From contig CM053337.1 in assembly GCA_028583605.1 (NCBI GenBank), forward strand, positions 12,364,634-12,428,633: 64,000 bases of DNA. Direction: 5' to 3'. Under the pieces are notes generated by a model. The model saw nothing but the letters and a program-made list of their open reading frames with translations. It had not been told where the DNA came from and made no database searches. Positions 57,808 through 64,000 of this stretch are shown here, piece by piece (position 1 is the first letter of the stretch; the number at the start of each line of letters is the position of its first letter). Source of the stretch: Dastarcus helophoroides. Taxonomy: Eukaryota; Arthropoda; Insecta; Coleoptera; Bothrideridae. A program made the position numbers and the translations under genes.

Positions 57808-60800
57808 ATGTTAAAGACACTTCTATTCCTACTACTGACCATTTATCTTAAGCACATATGTGAGGCGAGAGGTTCCAGGGTAAAAAGAATTGTCGGTGGT
57901 GAGCCCGCTGAAGTACCACCTGAAGATGACCCGGTCGTTTATACAAGATTTAATGACAAAACCGCCAGAGTTCAAGGTGCCCGCGATTACCCACATTACG
58001 TGTTTAGGGGCATCAGATACGCCAAGGAGCCTGTTGGAAGTTTAAGATTTATCGTAAGTTGTTCTAGTTATGATTTTGCCTAAAACAGAAAAATGAAAAT
58101 CAGAGGCTATACATATTAACGACCCAGCGCCAAAACGATTAGTTTTTGCTTAAAGATGCGATTAGGAGTTGATATATGTATTTCTTTTAAATTTTTTCCC
58201 GAAATTTCTTATTTTCAAAATTCGACTTTTTGGCAAATAATTTTTCAAAATGTATGCGTCTTTCCCTTGAACCAAATCCTGCCTACGCTCATTCGTTCTA
58301 ATAACCACTTTTGTGTAATTTTCCAGAGACCCAAAGAATATTTTTTGGAGGGCGACGTAAATGCTACTGTTTTTCCGCCGCCCTGTTTGCAACCAGTTCC
58401 AGGACAAAATAGAATTGTCGGACAGGAAGACTGTCTCTTTCTAAATATTTACACTCCAACGCTTCCCACTGGAACTGAAGGTTTGCCCGTGGTTCTGTGG
58501 ATTCACGGAGGAGGCTTCAGATATGGATCAGCCTCACAATACGGGGTAAGTATTTGGCAAACGCTTTCTTGGTCAAAAATACTTACACCACATATTGAAA
58601 ATCAATCTAAATATCAATAGAAATTACTAGTTATGGAAAAGTGTTGAGAAAAAAAATTATTAAATCATGAACGAGACAAGACATTCTTCTTTTTTACATA
58701 TCTCTAAACATAACTTTGTACAAAAAATTAGGCGGAAAATACAGGTAATATTGGAAGAATTAAAACTCTTTTAAAACTTAAATTATTTATTGCTTTTCTT
58801 CTTAAAAGACCACACGAATTTCGAGGCCCTAATCGGCTTAAATCTTGAATCGGCAGTCTCTAGGTCTATATTTCCTAGTATCGGTTGTAGTTTCCTGCCT
58901 AAATTGCTGCCAAGGGTGCTCCACCTCTTCTTTTTCAACCTCAGTCAACCAAGTTTTGTATCTCATTTTAAAAATCTCGAACCCCCTCAGAAACCCATCT
59001 TTGCAATTCTCTCTCAGATAACATTTCCCCTTAAACTCTTCCAAAGTTGTCAGAAAGTGTCGATTTGGCTTAATTCCTTCGTTAATACAAAGTTCCATCA
59101 ACTTTAAAACGTATTTGAAATCGTTGTGGTAGCAAGCTTGCCCTAGCATCGAGCCTAATATTTCCGTGTTCGGTCTACATCCTGATTGCTTCATTTTCGC
59201 CAAGAAGTTATCACAGTCTTCGATAGTTTTACAGCCGAGGGCCAAAATTCCATAAGTGAAGATATCCGGCTTAACCGAAAACTTAACCATTTTTTCCAAA
59301 ATCTCTCGACTTTTATCATAATTTGTCCGTAACATGTTTTTCTTCAGGAGCATGTTAAAGAAAACGACGTCTAATTTAACCTTATGATCTTCGAGGATCT
59401 CAAGAAATTCAGCTTCTTCCTCTTGAGATATGCAGTCGAGTAGCAGCGTGAATGTTTTTACATTTGGTGGACACTCGTGCTCCTTCATCATACTGAGGAA
59501 TTTCCGCATGCCCCCAAATAATGCAAGTTTTGTGCTTGATGTAACTTCATTTTGATCCACGTTTTGAAGTTGAATCTCATGTGCATTATCACTATCCTGC
59601 CCCATTTGCAACAGTTTTATTTCCTGTGGCGCATTTAGTTTCTCAGTTATATCACCACTACCGATTCCACACTCTTTTGTAGCCCTTAAAAGCAAATTGA
59701 AAGAATAAATATCAGGTTTAACTCGATTTGCGCCAAATTTCTTCCACACTAAAGCGGCGAGTAATAATCCATTTTCTTTATTCGTTATGCATGCTTGAAG
59801 CAAAAAATTTAACGTAGCACCGTCAATGCGTACACGTTTGTCTTTCATTTCATCGACAAGCGCAAAGGCGGTTTTGTAATCGCCACATCTTCCAAATGCT
59901 TTTATCATTGCGTGATAAGTGGTATTATTTCGCTTCAACTCCTTTCTCGATCATAATGTCTCGTAATTTCTTAGCTCGACCGAGTCCGTCTGTAATCCAC
60001 GGCGAATTAGCACAAGCGTTAAACAGCGCTGTATAACTTCCAGGCGTAATCTTAAGACCTCGCTGTTTCATCTTATTATAAATCGAAAACGCTTTCTTCG
60101 TGTATCCCACCCGCCCACAGGCCCCTAGCAGCAAATTAAATATGTAATTTTCAGGCTTCACCATATCCTCTTCGATCATTTTCACCTCTACGTAATCAAT
60201 CGCCTCTTTAATCTTCCCTTGAGCGATAAACTCCTTAATTTTATCAGCGTACTGCTTTGTTCTCAACCGCGGCACCGCCGCCACTTTCTCTTTTTTGTCC
60301 TCTTCTTCATCTAGAAGAGAAACATCGCTCGGCTACGTCGCCGAAAGTATCCGGGTCCCCTTTCACCAGCAACTCTCGCTCGCTAAAAGTCCTTCTTTGG
60401 CAATTTTGCACTTGGAGCGGTTGAACGGAAAATGTCAAGCTAGCCGCCACGGGGTATTCCTGCCGCGTCACTCTGTCTAACGCGCTTAGAAACCTCCTAT
60501 TGAGTATCCTTTGGCAAAATCTGCAAGACATTTTCGCCTCTAATTCATGCGAAATATGTCTGGATTGTTACGAAAATTGTAAATATAACCTCACTTTCAC
60601 TTTGACATTTACAAGATCTAACCTTACTTAACGTAAATCTTTACCACTTGTAAATAGTTCAAATTAACTTTTTGCTAACCATAGAACAGAATTAGAGGTA
60701 AGCCATGATATGGTGAGTATTTTTTTTAGACTTTGATGTTTGTCTATAAAATGGCTGGAGGAGCTTTTTAATAATTTTAAATTGATTTCTTAAGGATATT

Positions 60801-63800
60801 AAGTTCTGTAACTTGTTAATATCAAACAAAATTATTGTAATGAACCCGAAAAAAGTATCTAAGAGTAGAACATCCAATTGTAGATAAATTAATGAAGTAG
60901 CACCCACTCTTTCCGCCTTGTTATTCTCATAACTGATGATTAAAATAATCAATAGGAAAAACTTTATCCTTTGACTAACATAACGTGTATCTTTATTAAT
61001 TTTATTTAACATTTCTAGGACCCAGTTTGGAAATATTTAAATTTTTAGTAATGAAAGTTGACAATATTCGGAAACATTTTTTTAAATATGACTACTATTC
61101 TTCATGGTGGCCTCTTATTAATCGGAAACATTACGTTTATTAATTTTATTTGACATTTCTGCAACCCAGTTTGGAAATATTCAATAATCAATAGTAGTTA
61201 ATAAAAATTTAAATATTTCCAAACTGGGTCACAGAAATGTTAAATAAAATTAATAAACATAATGTTTCCGACCAATAAAAGTCTAAAATAAAATAAAAAA
61301 TAACGTATATCATTGATCGTATTCAATAAATAAATCTATTGTTTTGATTTTTTTTCCGTTTCCTGTCTCTTCTACCTCTAAATTTTCTTATCGACATTTC
61401 GAATTTAATTTCGAAATTTCAACTTCATTTCTTGAAATTTAGGGCTTAAACTTCATGGTGAACTCTTATTGATTGGAAATATTATGTTTAGAATATTGTC
61501 AGCAAACAATAAAAATTTAAATATTTCCAAACTGGAAGAAATGTTAAATAAAATTAATAAACTTAGAGTTTAATGTCGAAATCTGCAGAATAATTTATAG
61601 TTTCGTGATTACAGATTAAGTTTAAATCTAAAATCGCGCCTTTGACCTCGAAATTTCGAAATTTGAGGATTTGCTCATATTAAATAAAACTGCTTTTTGA
61701 CAGATGAAAGCTCTAGCCAACAAGCAATTAGTCGTGGTCACCATACAGTATAGACTTGGCTCTTTGGGATTTCTAAGCACCGGAAGTCGGGAAATGCCCG
61801 GTAATGCAGCCCTGTGGGACATGGCTTTAGCCGTACAATGGACCAGAAATTATATCGGTTTTTTCGGCGGTAATCCATATAAAATTGTGGTTATGGGTCA
61901 GGGAAATGGAGCTAGCAGCGCCTTGACGGTCGCTTTGTCGAATATCGCCAAAGGTACAACAGCATATTTCGAAAAATTTTGGAATCGTGATTATATTTGA
62001 AAAAACATGTTTTTTCTATTTTGTTCAGTATTACGAATCTTGTCCCTTGAAAACAAGAAAGATTAAAAAAAACAATAACAGTTACTCTAACGCGTTTTAA
62101 TGGCCAAGCTAACAATATCATTTCCATGTTTGAAGATAACCAAGTACCAGTCCGTTTCAGAATAATTATTCAAAATGATACGCAGTTAAGAAAATGAAAG
62201 TTAAAATTTCCAGTATTCTCTCATAAAGCAACGAATTAACGATTCTAAGGTTTTTCATCGAATGCTTTGATGGAATCATAATAATAATGGAATATCTGCA
62301 CAGGTAAAGCAAGCGCGGTGATAGCAATGTCCGGAACTCAAGTTTCCCATTGGGCCATGGATCAGACGCCGGCCAACAGCGCTAAAGAAATAGCGGAAAT
62401 CAACGGTTGTCCCACAGTGTCAACTGTCACAATGATCAAATGTTTGCAAAGTGTTGACGCAACCAGTATAATCAAAGTAAGCTACGTTGGGTCGTTTAAT
62501 TCGATACTCAATTGTTTGCATTCAAGGGGGATTCCATCGTAGAATATCAACGTTTGCAGCAGAGAGGTTTCGAATCCGGCTTGTCTGGTGGTTTGGGCAC
62601 GGCTCCCGTCTACGAAGGCTACCACGACGGAAGATCTTTGCCACCACTTTACGAGAAAATGCCGCTAGACGACCAAGAGGACGCCCCCAAGTTACCTTTA
62701 TTGATTGGCACAACTAAAGATGAAACCAAAAAGGCATGCCACGGTAATGACGAATGGAATTGGCGATAAACTAGATGAAATAACTGGTTTTATCGAAATT
62801 TTAAATATTATCCAAACATTTTGAATTTCTCTCTTGATATTTCTACTTTAATCCCCAAATTTCTAATTCAATCACAAAACTTTGACCTATGTGTCACTTT
62901 ACTTTCAGGAACGAAGCTGCAGACTTAAGTTTGTATCAAAATTTAACCCTGCGATGAAAATTTCAACTTTACAGTGGAAATTTCAATTTTACTGTGGAAA
63001 TTTTAAGAAGACTGAAAAATATTTCAAAAAACAGATTCTAGAAAAAACTTGGATTTGTTAAATATTCAGTTTTAATCAAAATTTCGAATTCTTTCGAAAG
63101 ATGTTTTTCTCGCAATTTTTCTTTTGAATTACTTAAAATTTTTGATTTCTATTGTTGAAAGTTTCGTTTCATTTACAAAAATAGAGTTGCTGGTTCTAGT
63201 TGATTTGTAGCTGCATTCGCTGATGGCTTAATTTGATGACTTAATCTTTTGTAGGCATTTTCAAAGGGGAAATAACGAAAAAACTGAAGTCTATTCCAGA
63301 CTTTTTGAATAAAGTGATGGTGGAAAAACTTCAAGGTTTTCTGCCGTTCCACCATCAAAACCAAGGGAACGACAGCAAAGCGCAACAGCAGAAGAGTTTC
63401 TTGGGATTGGGTGAAGCGTTGAATCCCAATAACTTCAAAAATTATCTGCAAGTGAAGAAGAACGATATTTTGGCTGGACTTCACAAGATTTCGGAAGTAA
63501 CAGGTTACTATATTTGCATTTCTCCTTTCTTTTAGTCTTTGGCATGCGTTTTCTTGTCGTTTGAGCTTGTTTTATATCGATATAAAACTGTTATGACCAG
63601 CTATTCAGAATATACTGAATATTTTGTGCTACTCGGTCTTGGATAATGTTGTTAAACTGAGGCAAACATTAACAATTCTCTGTATCTTCTTTGCGAATTT
63701 TCATTTATGTGTTACTGGCTTTTTCTTCGCCAGTTACTCCTTCCATAATTCAAACAAAACATTAGCAACGTTAGAAAGTTATATTTGGCTTAATTTTGTT

Positions 63801-64000
63801 TGAGTTTCGTCCAGCAATCTTCAGATGTTATACAAAAATGAATTTTTCGAAAAAAAATTGAAATTTAAAATTTTCTTCTAAATCGAAAAAGTAAATAAAT
63901 GAATATTAAAACAAATTAAAATAATTTTATTCAAAATTGAAATAAATTGTATAAATGGGGATCTACTATGGTTGTAGCTGATGCTCTCTTCAACGTTCCT
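57808..64000 (+). CDS. Catalytically dead carboxylesterase-like protein (partial, glutactin-like)
   Basis: Member of the alpha/beta-hydrolase cholinesterase superfamily. Exons 57808-58053, 58327-58545, 61704-61953, 62304-62476, 62527-62743 and 63255-63503; in phase, 451 residues, then the gene leaves the window. A signal peptide (MLKTLLFLLLTIYLKHICEA) is followed by FRGIRYAKEPVG, EDCLFLNIYTP, VVLWIHGGGFRYGS (oxyanion hole) and VVVTIQYRLGSLGFLS. The nucleophile elbow, GESAG in active enzymes, is GQGNG, so the catalytic Ser is Gly. The triad Glu context GTTKDET persists. Loss of Ser points to an adhesion or scaffold role, as in glutactin or neuroligin; which family it belongs to is not settled. 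The intron 58546-61703 contains PTCD1 in antisense. Confidence 0.85.
58786..58791 (-). terminator. Poly(A) signal of PTCD1
   Basis: AATAAA on the minus strand, 46 bases beyond the PTCD1 stop. Confidence 0.55.
58838..60531 (-). CDS. PTCD1: Mitochondrial pentatricopeptide-repeat protein 1, with two frameshifts
   Basis: PTCD1 is a mitochondrial matrix RNA-binding PPR protein tied to leucyl-tRNA levels and 16S rRNA/ribosome assembly. One uninterrupted coding stretch, no intron seen. ATG 60531 gives a basic mitochondrial-type presequence (MSCRFCQRILNRRFLSALDR). PPR units include NYIFNLLLGACGRVGYTKKA, GSYTALFNACANSPW, TTYHAMIKAFGRCGDYKTA and YSFNLLLRATKECGIG. HPWQQFR near the end matches the HPWQKFR end of human PTCD1. 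The frame breaks twice, each time by one extra base: within 60311-60332 and at the T-run 59928-59930 (AAA on the coding strand). If those bases are discounted the length is 563 residues. Long conserved frames either side argue for sequence error or very recent decay. Confidence 0.88.
60985..61575. repeat. Cluster of inverted CCCAGTTTGGAAATATTTAAAT copies
   Basis: GACCCAGTTTGGAAATATTT with flanking TTAATTTTATTTAACATTTC occurs near 61018 and 61152, and in inverse near 61205 and 61525. Pairs fold into hairpins. A related unit is at 31720-31830. This part of the esterase-gene intron contains no gene. Confidence 0.65.
62028..62152. mobile_element. Hairpin MITE, copy 6
   Basis: CTTGTCCCTTGAAAACAAG, CTCTAACGCGTTTTAATGGC, and an end CAAGTACCAGTCCGTTTC. 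Lies in the intron between esterase-like exons 3 and 4. Confidence 0.75.
63504..64000. other. Right-edge intron of the esterase-like gene
   Basis: Intron sequence with a second partial copy (about 63711-63750) of the 48489 hairpin arm, CTTCGCCAGTTACTCCTTCC. No further exon recognised before the edge. Confidence 0.5.

Overview
The window is insect nuclear DNA, possibly from a beetle. It is A+T rich, with multi-exon genes, GT-AG introns and dense small transposable-element debris. It carries insect gene families: a divergent ionotropic receptor, a glutactin/cholinesterase-like gene and a tungus/NTAQ1 orthologue. Its selenoprotein S homologue has Cys where vertebrates have Sec, as expected after the loss of selenoproteins reported in many insects. 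I saw no bacterial operons, CRISPR arrays or rRNA. The order beetle is a weak guess; the class insect is firm.

Layout, left to right. <1-13711 (-): type I phosphatidylinositol-4-phosphate 5-kinase, 12 coding exons resolved, C terminus off the left edge. 15166-16063 (+): selenoprotein S/VIMP homologue, 5 exons. 16890-18681 (+): divergent ionotropic receptor, 2 exons. 19588-42938 (-): PPIP5K (VIP-type diphosphoinositol pentakisphosphate kinase), 23 coding exons and about 1,903 residues, with one frameshift in the last exon. 44589-45422 (+): CINP-like. 46598-49754 (+): N-terminal glutamine amidohydrolase NTAQ1. 51680-55111 (-): short CTC1-like telomere protein. 55849-57484 (+): TFIIE beta. 57808->64000 (+): catalytically dead carboxylesterase-like gene (glutactin/neuroligin superfamily). 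The mitochondrial PPR gene PTCD1 (58838-60531, -) lies nested and antisense inside an intron of that last gene. Exon borders were set by reading splice sites. In every gene the codon phases of successive exons agree, which supports the models strongly.

The genes are mostly unrelated housekeeping genes. PIP5K and PPIP5K both belong to phosphoinositide/inositol-phosphate signalling: PIP5K makes PI(4,5)P2, the precursor of IP3, and PPIP5K makes inositol pyrophosphates. Their closeness looks like chance.

Introns and gaps hold a rich set of short elements. There are two hAT-type MITEs with exact 8-bp target duplications. A 'GTAGTGGCAAC' repeat has four copies, all in gaps upstream of genes. A hairpin MITE family has six copies, and another family carries an internal GCGTGATGGT minisatellite. 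Others are LINE 3' ends, a Penelope GIY-YIG fragment, two LTR-like units with 5-bp duplications, and one solo LTR. That LTR's promoter looks like a heat-shock promoter: three TTCnnGAA boxes ahead of a TATA box. This LTR, the promoter-associated repeat and the short CTC1 homologue are the observations most worth following up.
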